Below, piece after piece: positions 34,917-44,433 of a DNA stretch of 64,000 nucleotides. Below the pieces are notes generated by a model. It did no database searches, was not told the DNA's origin, and saw only the letters and a list, made by a program, of their open reading frames with translations. Where the stretch lies: assembly GCF_013266735.1 (NCBI RefSeq), contig NZ_JABSNU010000001.1:620001-684000 (forward strand), given 5' to 3'. Position numbers and translations under genes: made by a program. Source of the stretch: Pedobacter foliorum (GTDB lineage: Bacteria; Bacteroidota; Bacteroidia; Sphingobacteriales; Sphingobacteriaceae). Within the stretch, counting starts at the first letter, position 1, and every line of letters starts with the position of its first letter.

Positions 34917-36646
34917 CTTTTTTACCGGTTAAAAATGGAGTTTACCTGACCTCGAACAGGGATGAGCAGGTAACACGTGCCCAGGCATTGCCTCCGCAAT
35001 CTTATGTTGTAAATGGGCTTACGTTGACTTTTCCGAAAGACCCGGATAAAGGTGGGAGCTGGATGGCATTGAAAGGTGATGCTGATGTAGCGGTACTGCT
35101 CAATGGGGCATTTGTAAAGCACATCCCTAGATCTTCCTACAGGAAAAGTCGGGGGCTGATTCTGTTGGAGATATTCAGTCAGGAGTTTCCAGTGCTTTAT
35201 TTTGAAACCTATGATCTGCTGGAAGTTGAGCCTTTTACCTTGATCCTGTACCTGAAAGGTAAGCTTTATGAGTGCCGCTGGACCGGAGTGCAGAAATATC
35301 TGCAGGAATTGTCTACGTCAATTGCACACATCTGGTCTTCGGCAACCCTTTATGAGGAAGATATAGTCTTGCAGCGGGCAAGATGGTTTTCCGACTGGCA
35401 GGCACATCAACGGAGATTTGCTGTAAAAGACATTTTGGACTTTCATCGCTTTGGCGGAACCGGAAATCCGGAGCAGGACCTGGTGATAAACCGTCATGGT
35501 AAAATGATGACCAAAAGTATTACCAATATCGCCATAGTTAAGGGAAAAGGCAAAATGACTTACCTGGATTTGCAACAGTTAGGGAAACCAGCAGATGGTA
35601 AATTAATGTTATGGTTTCGCAAAGCTGCGATACGGACATTTAACTGGGAGTACTGGCCACTTCAATTGGTTTATGCTCCCGTGATGTGGTATTGGTTTTG
35701 GTTGAGTCTGAAAGCGCGTTCACTTTTTTTCTTTAGCGCAGCTAATCCCCTGATCCTTAATTCAGGCTTTGCAATGGGAAAAAAGAGCAGTATTTACGAG
35801 CTGATGCCAGGAAAATATTACCCAAAAACCTTGCTTTGCAGATCAGGCGAGAAAATAGAGGATGTAGAAAAAGATTTGGAATTAAAAGGGCTGAGATTCC
35901 CCCTAATGGCTAAGCCTGACATCGGGGAAAGAGGAGTAAAAGTGAAACTGCTACAATCTGAACCCGAACTCCGGAATTACCTCGAAGAGAATCAGGTGGA
36001 CTTTTTGCTTCAGGAGTATATAGATTATGAACTGGAGGTCGGTGTATTCTATTACCGCATCCCCGGGGAACGCAAAGGTCAGCTATCTGGTATTGTGGGA
36101 AAGGAATTTCTTAAAGTAAGGGGAGATGGCAACGCTACTATTGCTATGCTTTTAGGTAAAGAAGATCGTTCATTCTTACAACTGGATGCTTTAAATAAAT
36201 TGTATGGTAATGATTTGAACCGGGTATTGGCTGATGGAGTTTGTGAAGAATTGGTGCCTTATGGCAGTCACAACAGGGGGGCGAAATTTATTGATCTGAG
36301 CTTTCGGATCAATGAGGAGTTGAGCACTGTCATTGACCAGTTTTGTCAGAAAATCCCAGAGTTTTACTATGGAAGACTGGACATTAAGTTTAAAAGCTGG
36401 GAAGAACTTTATGCTGGCGAACATTTTGCGGTAATTGAAGTTAACGGGGCAGCCAGTGAACCTACACACATGTACGATCCGGTACATTCTGTTTTCTTTG
36501 CCTGGAAGGAGATCATTAGGCATTGGCAGTTGCTTTATCAGATCAGCCGATTAAATGCCAGAAGAAAGGGACTGATGCTAATGGGGAATGCCGAAGGCTT
36601 TCGCATGATTAAAGCGCATGTGGCCCACCTAAAAATGATGGCCTGA
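34904..36646 (+). CDS. NRDE domain fused to an ATP-grasp domain
   Basis: 580 residues in one frame. The N-terminal part (1 to about 235) is an NRDE/TANGO2-type domain: MCTVTFLPVKNGVYLTSNRDEQVTRA with the N-terminal Cys and Asn-Arg-Asp-Glu. A hydrophobic stretch (WEYWPLQLVYAPVMWYWFWLSLKARSLFF) follows. The C-terminal part (about 300-560) is ATP-grasp-like: LMAKPDIGERGVKVKLL, FLLQEYIDYELEVGVFYYR, GRLDIKF and AVIEVNGAASEP. It possibly ligates or transfers on an envelope substrate; substrate unknown. Confidence 0.82.
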   Translation: MCTVTFLPVKNGVYLTSNRDEQVTRAQALPPQSYVVNGLTLTFPKDPDKGGSWMALKGDADVAVLLNGAFVKHIPRSSYRKSRGLILLEIFSQEFPVLYFETYDLLEVEPFTLILYLKGKLYECRWTGVQKYLQELSTSIAHIWSSATLYEEDIVLQRARWFSDWQAHQRRFAVKDILDFHRFGGTGNPEQDLVINRHGKMMTKSITNIAIVKGKGKMTYLDLQQLGKPADGKLMLWFRKAAIRTFNWEYWPLQLVYAPVMWYWFWLSLKARSLFFFSAANPLILNSGFAMGKKSSIYELMPGKYYPKTLLCRSGEKIEDVEKDLELKGLRFPLMAKPDIGERGVKVKLLQSEPELRNYLEENQVDFLLQEYIDYELEVGVFYYRIPGERKGQLSGIVGKEFLKVRGDGNATIAMLLGKEDRSFLQLDALNKLYGNDLNRVLADGVCEELVPYGSHNRGAKFIDLSFRINEELSTVIDQFCQKIPEFYYGRLDIKFKSWEELYAGEHFAVIEVNGAASEPTHMYDPVHSVFFAWKEIIRHWQLLYQISRLNARRKGLMLMGNAEGFRMIKAHVAHLKMMA

Positions 36647-36728
36647 TGACCATCTTTAATTTGCAGGAATACGTAACTAAATGTGTATTGAAATTGTTTT
36701 AGAATTAGAGCTTATAAAAATTGAAATT

Positions 36729-37352
36729 ATGAAAACGAATCTGTTGAATTTGAAATACCTGTCCTTGTTGTCCTTTGCCCTATTATTTGGATCAAATGTT
36801 TCCGCACAGAAGAAACAAGCCGATACGGCTACTTTTGCCGCTGGCTGTTTCTGGTGTGTGGAGGCTCAACTTAAAGAGTTACAGGGGGTAATAAAAGTGG
36901 TTTCAGGCTATACTGGCGGAACGGTGGTACGACCAACTTATGAGCAGGTGAGTACCGGAACAACCGGACATGCTGAAGCGGTAAATGTTATTTATGATCC
37001 GTCCAAGATCAGTTATGATGAGCTTTTGGCTGCGTTCTTTACCGCACATGACCCAACCCAGCTGAACAGACAGGGGAATGATCATGGAACGCAATATCGC
37101 TCGGCTATTTTTTATCACAATGCCAACCAGCAAAAACTGGCTAGTTATTATATTGGAAGACTCAACCAGGAGAAGGCATATCCAGGTAAAGTGGTAACCA
37201 CAGTGAGTGCATACACCGTTTTTTATCCTGCAGAAGATTATCATCAGGACTTTTACAACCGGAACAAAGAGCAGCGTTATTGCCAGTATGTGATTGCACC
37301 GGAACTGGTAAATTTCAGAAAAGTATTTAAGAACAAATTGAAAAATCCTTAA
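36729..37352 (+). CDS. msrA: Exported peptide methionine sulfoxide reductase A
   Basis: 207 residues from the ATG at 36729, which begins a signal peptide (MKTNLLNLKYLSLLSFALLF). The catalytic motif is GCFWC, with nucleophile Cys40, followed by GYTGGTVVRPTYEQVSTGTTGHAE and the substrate-pocket region NDHGTQYRS. It reduces the S form of methionine sulfoxide in exported proteins. It is in the Msr operon behind the ECF promoter. Confidence 0.94.
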   Translation: MKTNLLNLKYLSLLSFALLFGSNVSAQKKQADTATFAAGCFWCVEAQLKELQGVIKVVSGYTGGTVVRPTYEQVSTGTTGHAEAVNVIYDPSKISYDELLAAFFTAHDPTQLNRQGNDHGTQYRSAIFYHNANQQKLASYYIGRLNQEKAYPGKVVTTVSAYTVFYPAEDYHQDFYNRNKEQRYCQYVIAPELVNFRKVFKNKLKNP

Positions 37353-37371
37353 TTGGTGTAATTTTATCACT

Positions 37372-38121
37372 ATGAAATTAAAGTTGTTTATATTCCTTGT
37401 TACAGGCTTGTTAATGGGAAGTGCAGTTTTAGCTGGCCGGTCAAACAGGACTGAGCCTGTATCTACAGGTTTTGCCGTTGTAGAGCTATTTACTTCACAG
37501 GGATGTTCCAGTTGTCCTGCGGCAGAGGAGGTGTTGTCCAGACTGGTGCTTTCTGGCCAGCCAAATGTGTATGCATTGGCATTTCATGTGGATTATTGGG
37601 ACAACTTAGGTTGGAAGGATCAGTTCAGTTCAGCACACTACACCGCAAGACAACACCTTTATGCAGCTGGCAAGGGTGCAGATGGGGTGTATACGCCGCA
37701 AGCTATTGTGAATGGCGAGGTTCATTTGATAGGATCAGAGGAACAAAAATTACAGAAGGTGATTGATCGTATGGAAAATAAAACAGCTGAAAACCAGATC
37801 GTTTTAAAAGCTGAGATCAATTCTAACCGTAGCGTTGAGTTACAATATGATGTTTCGGGTGAGACAAAGGATGTAGTACTTAATGTTGCACTTGTGCAGC
37901 GCCTGAGTAAGACGGCGGTAAAATCAGGGGAAAATGCCGGACGAAATCTTGGCAGCGTGAATGTAGTCCGTAGTTTCAAAACCATCCCGGCGGGTAAGGG
38001 AGCTGTTGAGCTTGCGTTACCTAAGGGCCTGGAGGCTAAAGATTGTGCAGTTATTTTATATACTCAAAATAAGCATTCCATGCACATTACCGGGGCAAGT
38101 GAATACAAGGTTAATCTATAA
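37372..38121 (+). CDS. Exported DUF1223 thioredoxin-fold protein
   Basis: 249 residues: signal peptide (to about 21), then FAVVELFTSQGCSSCPAAEEVLSRL with a CSSC thioredoxin-type motif, and the family's HVDYWDNLGWKDQFSS and YTPQAIVNG. A beta-rich C-terminus follows. Placed between msrA and msrB, it is a good candidate for passing electrons to the two reductases in the periplasm; that role is inferred from position and motif. Confidence 0.85.
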   Translation: MKLKLFIFLVTGLLMGSAVLAGRSNRTEPVSTGFAVVELFTSQGCSSCPAAEEVLSRLVLSGQPNVYALAFHVDYWDNLGWKDQFSSAHYTARQHLYAAGKGADGVYTPQAIVNGEVHLIGSEEQKLQKVIDRMENKTAENQIVLKAEINSNRSVELQYDVSGETKDVVLNVALVQRLSKTAVKSGENAGRNLGSVNVVRSFKTIPAGKGAVELALPKGLEAKDCAVILYTQNKHSMHITGASEYKVNL

Positions 38122-38132
38122 ATGAGCTATCG

Positions 38133-38639
38133 ATGAAAAATATTTTAAATGTGCTGATCCTGTTACTCGTGGTTTCAGGCAGCTATGGACAAAGTAAACC
38201 GGTCGTTAAAAACCCGTACTATTCCAGAACGGATACTAAAAAACTAAATGTGAGCAACGCAGAATGGAAAAAGATCTTATTTCCTGAACTGTATGCGGTT
38301 GCACGGGAAGGAGCTACCGAAAGGGCTTTCACAGGTAAGTACTGGGATGCTGAGGCTAAAGGAACCTATTATTGTAGGGTATGTGGAAATGCTTTGTTTA
38401 AATCGGACGCAAAGTTTGCCAGCACATGTGGCTGGCCTAGTTTTTTTGAACCAATTCGGAAGAATAGTACCGTTTATCGTGAAGACAATTCTGTCGGGAT
38501 GCAGCGAACCGAGGTGCTTTGTGGTCGCTGTGGGTCGCACCTGGGACATATTTTTGATGATGGCCCCGCGCCAACCCACAAACGTTATTGTATGAATTCC
38601 ATCTCGATGGATTTTGAACCGGATGCTTTAGGTAGGTAG
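38133..38639 (+). CDS. msrB: Exported peptide methionine sulfoxide reductase B
   Basis: 168 residues: signal peptide (about 1-19), zinc cysteines in CRVCGNALF and LCGRCGSHLGH, and the catalytic RYCMNSISMDF near the end. It reduces the R form of methionine sulfoxide, complementing MsrA. It is the last gene of the operon, with a hairpin directly after the stop. Confidence 0.94.
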   Translation: MKNILNVLILLLVVSGSYGQSKPVVKNPYYSRTDTKKLNVSNAEWKKILFPELYAVAREGATERAFTGKYWDAEAKGTYYCRVCGNALFKSDAKFASTCGWPSFFEPIRKNSTVYREDNSVGMQRTEVLCGRCGSHLGHIFDDGPAPTHKRYCMNSISMDFEPDALGR

Positions 38640-39167
38640 GAGAAGAGGGCTTCTCTCGTTTTTTGTTTTGACCAGCCCTGCAATATCCATTACCAATGAA
38701 GCCAGGTTTTCCAACACAGATTTATTCTTTTTGGAGAATTTTCTGGGTTTGAAATCTAGCAGACAAATGGTTCCGATTCTTAATCCTTCAGGAGTGCTTA
38801 AAGGTGCTCCGGCATAAAACTTGAGTCCGAATTCACCGGCTACCCATGGGTTGCTGAGTAGGCATGGGGATAGATTAGTATCTTCAAAAACCGTTACTTC
38901 GTGCTTTAAGATGGTCAACGAGCAAATGCTGGTCTTTCTCGGTTCTTCGGTTACCTTGCCTATACCTTTACCTGAGACCACATAGACTATATCTGTTTCT
39001 ACCAGCGTGATCATTGCAATGGGTACTTCAAACAGCTGAGCGCCGAATCTGATTAAAGTATCAAAGGCTGGTTCATGAGGGCCTTGTAGAATACCATAAG
39101 ATCGGAGTGCTGAAATCCGTTGTTTTTCATTTTTAGGAAGGGTATTGAATACAAAATGATTCTTCAT
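38628..39167 (-). CDS. GAF-domain protein
   Basis: 179 residues from the ATG at 39167 (MKNHFVFNTLPKNEKQRISALRSYGIL), a usual opening of short Bacteroidetes GAF proteins; a longer frame adds 13 residues. The GAF domain covers about 25-165: FDTLIRFGAQLFEVPIAMITLVE and APLSTPEGLRIGTICLLD. There is no output domain, so it is a stand-alone small-molecule or redox sensor. Its end overlaps msrB by 12 bases. Confidence 0.82.
   Translation of the reverse strand: MKNHFVFNTLPKNEKQRISALRSYGILQGPHEPAFDTLIRFGAQLFEVPIAMITLVETDIVYVVSGKGIGKVTEEPRKTSICSLTILKHEVTVFEDTNLSPCLLSNPWVAGEFGLKFYAGAPLSTPEGLRIGTICLLDFKPRKFSKKNKSVLENLASLVMDIAGLVKTKNERSPLLLPT
38640..38664 (+). terminator. Terminator of the Msr operon
   Basis: GAGAAG, loop AGGG, CTTCTC, then TCG and six T. 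It begins at the base after the msrB stop and lies inside the last codons of the convergent GAF gene. Confidence 0.6.
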
Positions 39168-39382
39168 GATTTGATGGAATGTATTTCGGTTATGCTTTTT
39201 TGCCAAAAATACTACTGAATGATAGTTTAAACAGGTACTTCCTTTATCTTTTTTAGTAAAAGATGGTTTTCGATAGCGATAATTGGACTTTGTAAGTTGA
39301 GTTTATATTTAGTTTTTATGGGTTACCTTTTGACCATTAGTGAATTAAAAGTTAAACAAAGCTTAACTCTAACAAAATTATT

Positions 39383-39577
39383 ATGAAAAATGCATTCAAA
39401 TTTGGCTTTTTAGCCTTGGCAATCTCTTTATCAGTTGCAGCCTGTACATCGGAGAAAAAAGGAGATGCTACGATGGCTGATTCATCGATGACTACTATGG
39501 ATACCATGATGAAGGACTCTTCAGCAATGGATACTATGGTAAAAGACACCATGATGAAAGATACGACCAAAAAGTAA
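39383..39577 (+). CDS. Small Met/Asp-rich lipoprotein
   Basis: 64 residues. A lipoprotein signal (LALAISLSVAACTSEKKGD) gives a mature part of about 40 residues made of DTMMKD/DTMVKD-like repeats with Ser and Thr. A terminator follows directly, supporting a real gene. The methionine density could bind copper or take up oxidant, which would fit the nearby Msr genes, but that is a guess. Confidence 0.75.
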   Translation: MKNAFKFGFLALAISLSVAACTSEKKGDATMADSSMTTMDTMMKDSSAMDTMVKDTMMKDTTKK

Positions 39578-39601
39578 TTTTAGTCTAACCAGCTAATGAA
39601 C

Positions 39602-39637
39602 GCGCCTGCCACTGATGTGAACAGGCGCTTTTTCTTT
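39602..39637 (+). terminator. Intrinsic terminator after the small lipoprotein gene
   Basis: GCGCCTG (39602-39608) and CAGGCGC (39622-39628) form the stem, followed by TTTTTCTTT. Confidence 0.85.
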
Positions 39638-40127
39638 AATTGACTCGGAAAGAATAAATCTTGATGTCCTTTTTAGTTTCTTACTGATGTGTCAACCTGT
39701 GAGCAAGTAGATTATTTGCAATGAAATGAGCAAGCATCCAGTGAGATTTAAATGTATTCTTGGAAAGGATCAGTCTTCTAATTGTGCATTTTTTTGTCCT
39801 TTTTTTAAACTACTGTCCTGCCTGCAAAACACAAATGTTGACCTGTAAATTATCAAATCTTCATTTTTAATTCTCCACCTCTGCTGGAAAAAGTTAAAAT
39901 GTCAAATTTTATAGTTTTCCTGTAGTCTACCAAGCGAATTCAGGAAAAATCAAGTGCAGGTGGGGTTTTTGTAAAAATCCGTCCTGAATCGCCCTTAATG
40001 CCTTAAAATCAATAAAAATATATATTCAAAATCACTATAAAATGACCAAACTTAGCATTTAATTTGATCTCGAAATCGCAGCGGATGAATGGTTTGTCCG
40101 CCGAAAAAAAGATAAAAATGTATAATT
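39638..40127. other. Gene-free stretch
   Basis: About 490 bases ahead of the SPFH gene. No frame of note, hairpin or repeat was recognised; it is AT-rich and probably holds the SPFH promoter. Confidence 0.45.
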
Positions 40128-42077
40128 ATGGAAGCGCTCATTTTTAATTACTGGTGGATTGTAGTGGCACTGTTGTGTGCAGTTTTAAATAAATATATTT
40201 TACGTTTCTTCTTCGGAATGGTCGTGGTACCTGAAGACAAAATCGGATTGGTTACCAAGAAATTTGTCCTGTATGGGGCAGACAAAGAATTGCCGGACGG
40301 GAGGATCATTGCCATTAAAGGTGAGGCTGGATTTCAGGGGAAAACGCTGGCTCCGGGACTGTATTTTGGGATGTGGTTTTGGCAGTATAGCGTAACTATG
40401 GAAGGATTTACGATAATTCCTGAAGGTCAGATCGGTTTGATTATGGCAAAGGATGGTGCTGAAATACCGACGGGAAATATCCTTGGACAAAAGGTAGACT
40501 GCGACAACTTCCAGGATGCAGTTAAGTTTCTGGAAAGTGGTGGCCAAAGGGGAAGGCAAACGTCCTACATTACTTCTGGTTCTTACAGGATCAACACGAT
40601 GTTGTTCCAGGTTTCTGTTACAGAAATGGTGAGGATTCAGGAAAGTATGGTTGGGATTGTAACCACCTTAGATGGTTTGCCTATTGAGCAGAACCAAATT
40701 GCAGGTAAACTGGTAGAAGGGCATAACAACTTCCAGGATTTTGACCAGTTTATAAATAAGGGAGGAAACCGCGGTTTACAGCCACAGGTGGTTCTGGCGG
40801 GCTCTTACAACCTTAATCCCTGGGCGATTCAGCTGGAGCAAATTCCTATGACCGAAATTGCAATTGGATATGTAGGTGTTGTGATTTCCTATGTTGGGAA
40901 TGATGGGAACGATCTGACAGGGGTTGACTTTAAACATGGCAACATTGTAGCTAAAGGGTCTAAAGGTGTTTGGCTGGAACCGCTTGGTCCGGGCAAATAT
41001 CCCATCAATAAGTACATCATGAAAGTGGAGCTCGTGCCAACCACTAACCTGGTATTGAACTGGGCATCTGCACGCAGCGAGGCCCACAATCTGGATAAGA
41101 ACCTATGTACAATTACTGTACGTTCTAAAGATGGTTTTCCATTCAATCTGGATGTGTCGCAAATTATTCATGTCCCTACTACTGAAGCTCCAAAGGTAAT
41201 CGCCCGTTTTGGTAACATGGTAAACCTGGTTTCTCAGGTATTGGAACCTACGATTGGCAATTATTTCCGCAACTCGGCTCAGGATAGTGATGTTATTGCT
41301 TTCCTCAGTACACGTAAGGAACGTCAGGAGTCGGCCAAAGAACATATTCGCCGGGTCCTTGATGAGTATAATGTGAATGCGGTAGATACACTGATCGGAG
41401 ACATTGTTCCGCCGGAATCATTGATGAAAACATTAACCGACCGTAAAATAGCCGAGGAGCAGAAGGTCACTTACAATACGCAAAAACAGGCACAGGAAAC
41501 TCGTCAGGGTATGGAGAAAGAAACTGCTATTGCCGATATGCAAAAGGACATTGTCAAAGCGCAGCAAAGTGTGGAGATCGCCGAACGTACAGCAAGCGCA
41601 ACGGTTAAAAAATCTGAAGGTGACGCTGCTGGTGTTAAACTGGCGGTCGGAGCAGAAGCCGAAGCGACCAAAATGAGGGCTCATGCTGAAGCTGAAGCAA
41701 CTAAAGCCAGGGCACAGGCCGATTCTGAAGCCATTAAGCTACGGGCATCGGCAGAAGCGGAAATGATTTCATTGACCGGTGACGCAGAAGCAGGCAAAAT
41801 TCTTGCAGTAGGTAAGTCAACTGCCGAGGCTTATGAGCTTGCAGTGAAGGCCTTGGGAGGAGAAAACTTTACCAGGTACAAAATTACTGAAGAGCTTTCA
41901 AAAGGTAACGTTAAGCTAATTCCAGATGTATTGATCGGAAGCAGTGGGCCTAATGGTGCTTCTGCAATGGACGGTTTATTGGGTATCAAACTCATGGAGT
42001 TAATGGATCCTGACAGACGCAGGGAACTTAGTCCTGTCACTGAAATTGTAGAGACTAAATCCGGCAATAAAATGTAA
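40128..42077 (+). CDS. SPFH/flotillin-like membrane protein
   Basis: 649 residues: one N-terminal membrane helix (YWWIVVALLCAVLNKYILRFFFG), then the SPFH domain (around LNLDV-like IIHVPTTEAPKVIARFGNMVNLVSQVLEPTIGNYFRNSAQ), and a long Ala/Glu coiled coil (about 440-580, with AEAEATKMRAHAEAEATKAR). A globular tail follows. It likely forms ring assemblies at membrane microdomains. No NfeD-type partner is adjacent. A terminator follows 40 bases later, so it is monocistronic. Confidence 0.88.
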   Translation: MEALIFNYWWIVVALLCAVLNKYILRFFFGMVVVPEDKIGLVTKKFVLYGADKELPDGRIIAIKGEAGFQGKTLAPGLYFGMWFWQYSVTMEGFTIIPEGQIGLIMAKDGAEIPTGNILGQKVDCDNFQDAVKFLESGGQRGRQTSYITSGSYRINTMLFQVSVTEMVRIQESMVGIVTTLDGLPIEQNQIAGKLVEGHNNFQDFDQFINKGGNRGLQPQVVLAGSYNLNPWAIQLEQIPMTEIAIGYVGVVISYVGNDGNDLTGVDFKHGNIVAKGSKGVWLEPLGPGKYPINKYIMKVELVPTTNLVLNWASARSEAHNLDKNLCTITVRSKDGFPFNLDVSQIIHVPTTEAPKVIARFGNMVNLVSQVLEPTIGNYFRNSAQDSDVIAFLSTRKERQESAKEHIRRVLDEYNVNAVDTLIGDIVPPESLMKTLTDRKIAEEQKVTYNTQKQAQETRQGMEKETAIADMQKDIVKAQQSVEIAERTASATVKKSEGDAAGVKLAVGAEAEATKMRAHAEAEATKARAQADSEAIKLRASAEAEMISLTGDAEAGKILAVGKSTAEAYELAVKALGGENFTRYKITEELSKGNVKLIPDVLIGSSGPNGASAMDGLLGIKLMELMDPDRRRELSPVTEIVETKSGNKM

Positions 42078-42119
42078 ATTTAAACTGGAATTATTAATGG
42101 GAATTCTTTTGTTAGATGC

Positions 42120-42160
42120 TGAGCCCACCTTAAAGTGTTTTGGGTGGGCTCAGTTTTGAT
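42120..42160 (+). terminator. Terminator after the SPFH gene
   Basis: TGAGCCCACC (42120-42129) pairs perfectly with GGTGGGCTCA (42143-42152), followed by GTTTTGAT. Confidence 0.85.
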
Positions 42161-42370
42161 TGGTTTTATGAACGCTCAATAGGTTGATTGCAAAGATGAA
42201 GACGCCAGTTTTTAAATGCCTTTTTTCTCCTGCTAGTTTAAACCCCCTTTTACTATATGTAAACAGGGGTATGAGCAGCCAGGAAAAAGCTGCAAAAAAA
42301 TGAGTTTGTTTTCGCTGCAACTTTTATCATAAATCTCTAGAATAATAGCTCTTTGGCTCCTGATGGTTAT

Positions 42371-42747
42371 TTACTTGACGACAATGTCATTGATATAGCC
42401 ATTTAAACTAATGTTTTTTTGCACCCCATTTTTCCATTGAAAAGCTGCAGTGGTATTGTTTCCTACTACGTACTCGCCATTGCCGCTTACTGATAAACCC
42501 GTCAGGAACAGATCATCGTTTGCATCAGACAAGCTTTGTAATGTGCCATTTTTTTATAGTTTCACTACTCCATTGTTACTTGAATTGTGTTCATGGAAAC
42601 CGGTAAAACATCGTTACCATTGACGACCATTTTTGCATTAGCTGTGGTTCTGGATCCGTCGGTAATGTTACTTTTTGCCCCATTTTTCCAATACACTACC
42701 CTCGGCGACTGATTTTCGGATCCCGGGGTCTCTCTTGGAATTGCCAT
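42371..42747 (-). pseudogene. Frameshifted WKNG-repeat exported protein remnant
   Basis: The minus strand reads VYWKNGAKSNITDGSRTTAN and NGNDV in one frame, then continues in another as GFHEHNSSNNGVVKL, an in-frame TAA where W is expected, then KNGTLQSLSDANDDLFLTGL, SVSGNGEYVVGNNTTAAFQW, KNG and NGYINDIVVK with a stop at 42371. The repeats resemble beta-propeller-like WKNG repeats of extracellular proteins. One frameshift, one stop and a missing signal peptide show decay. Confidence 0.7.
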
Positions 42748-43110
42748 GATGTGGATTACGTTGTCTTTTATAATTATTTTAAAAATCGAAGTAGTTACTC
42801 TCGGAAACCAATGTGGTTATTGCCGAATTTTTCCAGAGCTTTAGGTCATATAATGTAGTCAACAGACTTTTTTCGATAAAGGTAGAGACACTTCAGAATC
42901 AGATACTGCGAGAGACATTCCGTAAGCATCCAAGTTTGGATTAGACCTTGCGACAAGTAATTTCAGGACAACCAATTAAAATATTCCAAATTATTAAACG
43001 AACTCAGGTTTCTACACATTTATCAGATTATTTTATTTCCGTTAATAAAAGGAATATAATCGTGATGTAACTTCATTTCCTTTGTTAGTTTTGCATACCA
43101 AAACAAACAA
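42748..43110. other. Upstream region of the histidine kinase
   Basis: No gene. TAGTTTTG at 43086-43093 is an exact TAnnTTTG box 18 bases before the GTG start of the kinase, but no TTTG lies at the right distance further up. Confidence 0.5.
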
Positions 43111-44433
43111 GTGCTTCATTTATTCAGATACAGAATTCCGAGTAAGTACTCCGAACAGTTTCAGGAGGCTTATAGTTATATCAATGTAAGACAGGTAACC
43201 GTATTAAGTTCGGTATTAATAGCTATTGCCTTTGGCGTAAGGATGACATCCATCTTTTATGAGAAAGAATTGGTTGCTATGCCCAATCTGTTGCAATACA
43301 ACATTTTAAACTGGGTTCAGATTGTAGGCGCCTCATTTTTCGCCATCATTAGTACCTTCGCAACAAAATCTACACGCTGGACAACATTAAACAGAAATAT
43401 CCTTGTGGTTATATTTTGCATTTTTCTGCTAACAACCTCCTTTACGGTTAGCTTCCTGTTCTCCATGTTCAATCCAAAAAATACACTCACTATATTCCTC
43501 ACCGGAGTTGTCGCAATTAGTATTTTCTTTGCCCTTGAATTTAAACAGATTATCCTCATTTCCATTTATATCGTGGGCCTGTTTTTCGCTGCGATGATCA
43601 TTCCCGACATTAGCGATCAGCAAAAGGTGCTCAATGTAATTATGTCGGGCGTATTGGCCTTTTTTATGTTTGCCTGTTCCAGATACTGCTATTACTACAA
43701 ATCCGAGCAATTTGTTAAGGTGAAACAGCTGGAAGAGAAAAATATGGAAGTGCAAATCCTTATTCAGCAAAAAAGCGAGATTCTTGGTTTTGTGGCGCAT
43801 GACCTGAGAAACCCATTGAACAATATAGAGGCCTTAACAAAAATACTGTTAGATGAAGAGGAGCATAAAAACAGTGTAGACATGCAACTGATCCTTAGTT
43901 CTACACGCCAGGCAAAGCACATTATAGACGACCTGCTGGAAGTGGCTCACAACGATAAAAACCCTTTCCATTTGCAGAGTACCAATATCAATGACTTTAT
44001 GAATGGGATTTATGAGAACTGGCAAAAAAAACTGAACAAAGAAAGGCTTATTAATTTCAAACCTGCTGAGTCTGCTATTACTGCTGCCGTTAACCCATCA
44101 AAGCTAACGCGGGTAATTGACAACCTGGTAGGGAATAGCTTAAAATTCTCAGGTCCAGAAACGCCCATTGACATTGAAGTTTGCAAATCTGAAAATCAAT
44201 GCATCATCAGAATTTCTGATTTGGGGATTGGTATTCCTATCAATCTGCAAACCGTGCTTTTTGATCAGTTTTCTAAAGCAGGCAGACCTGGGCTTAGAGG
44301 CGAGAAATCGGTGGGATTAGGTTTACACATTTCTAAACAGATTATTGAGCAACATGGAGGTTCAATTGCCGTTTTCAGTAAGGAAAATGAAGGTACTACC
44401 TTCCAAATCGAGATTCCTTTAATAGCAGCTTAA
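43111..44433 (+). CDS. Membrane sensor histidine kinase
   Basis: 440 residues with a GTG start supported by the -7 box just upstream. About six hydrophobic segments fill residues 30-195, then a coiled link, the acceptor box EILGFVAHDLRNPLNNIEAL (H230) and ATPase motifs NLVGNSLKFSG, DLGIGIPINL and SVGLGLHISKQI. The membrane part is the likely sensor. No partner regulator is adjacent. Confidence 0.87.
   Translation: MLHLFRYRIPSKYSEQFQEAYSYINVRQVTVLSSVLIAIAFGVRMTSIFYEKELVAMPNLLQYNILNWVQIVGASFFAIISTFATKSTRWTTLNRNILVVIFCIFLLTTSFTVSFLFSMFNPKNTLTIFLTGVVAISIFFALEFKQIILISIYIVGLFFAAMIIPDISDQQKVLNVIMSGVLAFFMFACSRYCYYYKSEQFVKVKQLEEKNMEVQILIQQKSEILGFVAHDLRNPLNNIEALTKILLDEEEHKNSVDMQLILSSTRQAKHIIDDLLEVAHNDKNPFHLQSTNINDFMNGIYENWQKKLNKERLINFKPAESAITAAVNPSKLTRVIDNLVGNSLKFSGPETPIDIEVCKSENQCIIRISDLGIGIPINLQTVLFDQFSKAGRPGLRGEKSVGLGLHISKQIIEQHGGSIAVFSKENEGTTFQIEIPLIAA

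Noticed and set aside
38277-38595. Overlapping frames within msrB on both strands
   Set aside because: They are out-of-frame readings of a clear MsrB gene.
39352-39570. Antisense frame over the Met-rich lipoprotein
   Set aside because: It mirrors the low-complexity repeat of the real gene; the plus-strand reading has a proper lipoprotein signal and terminator.
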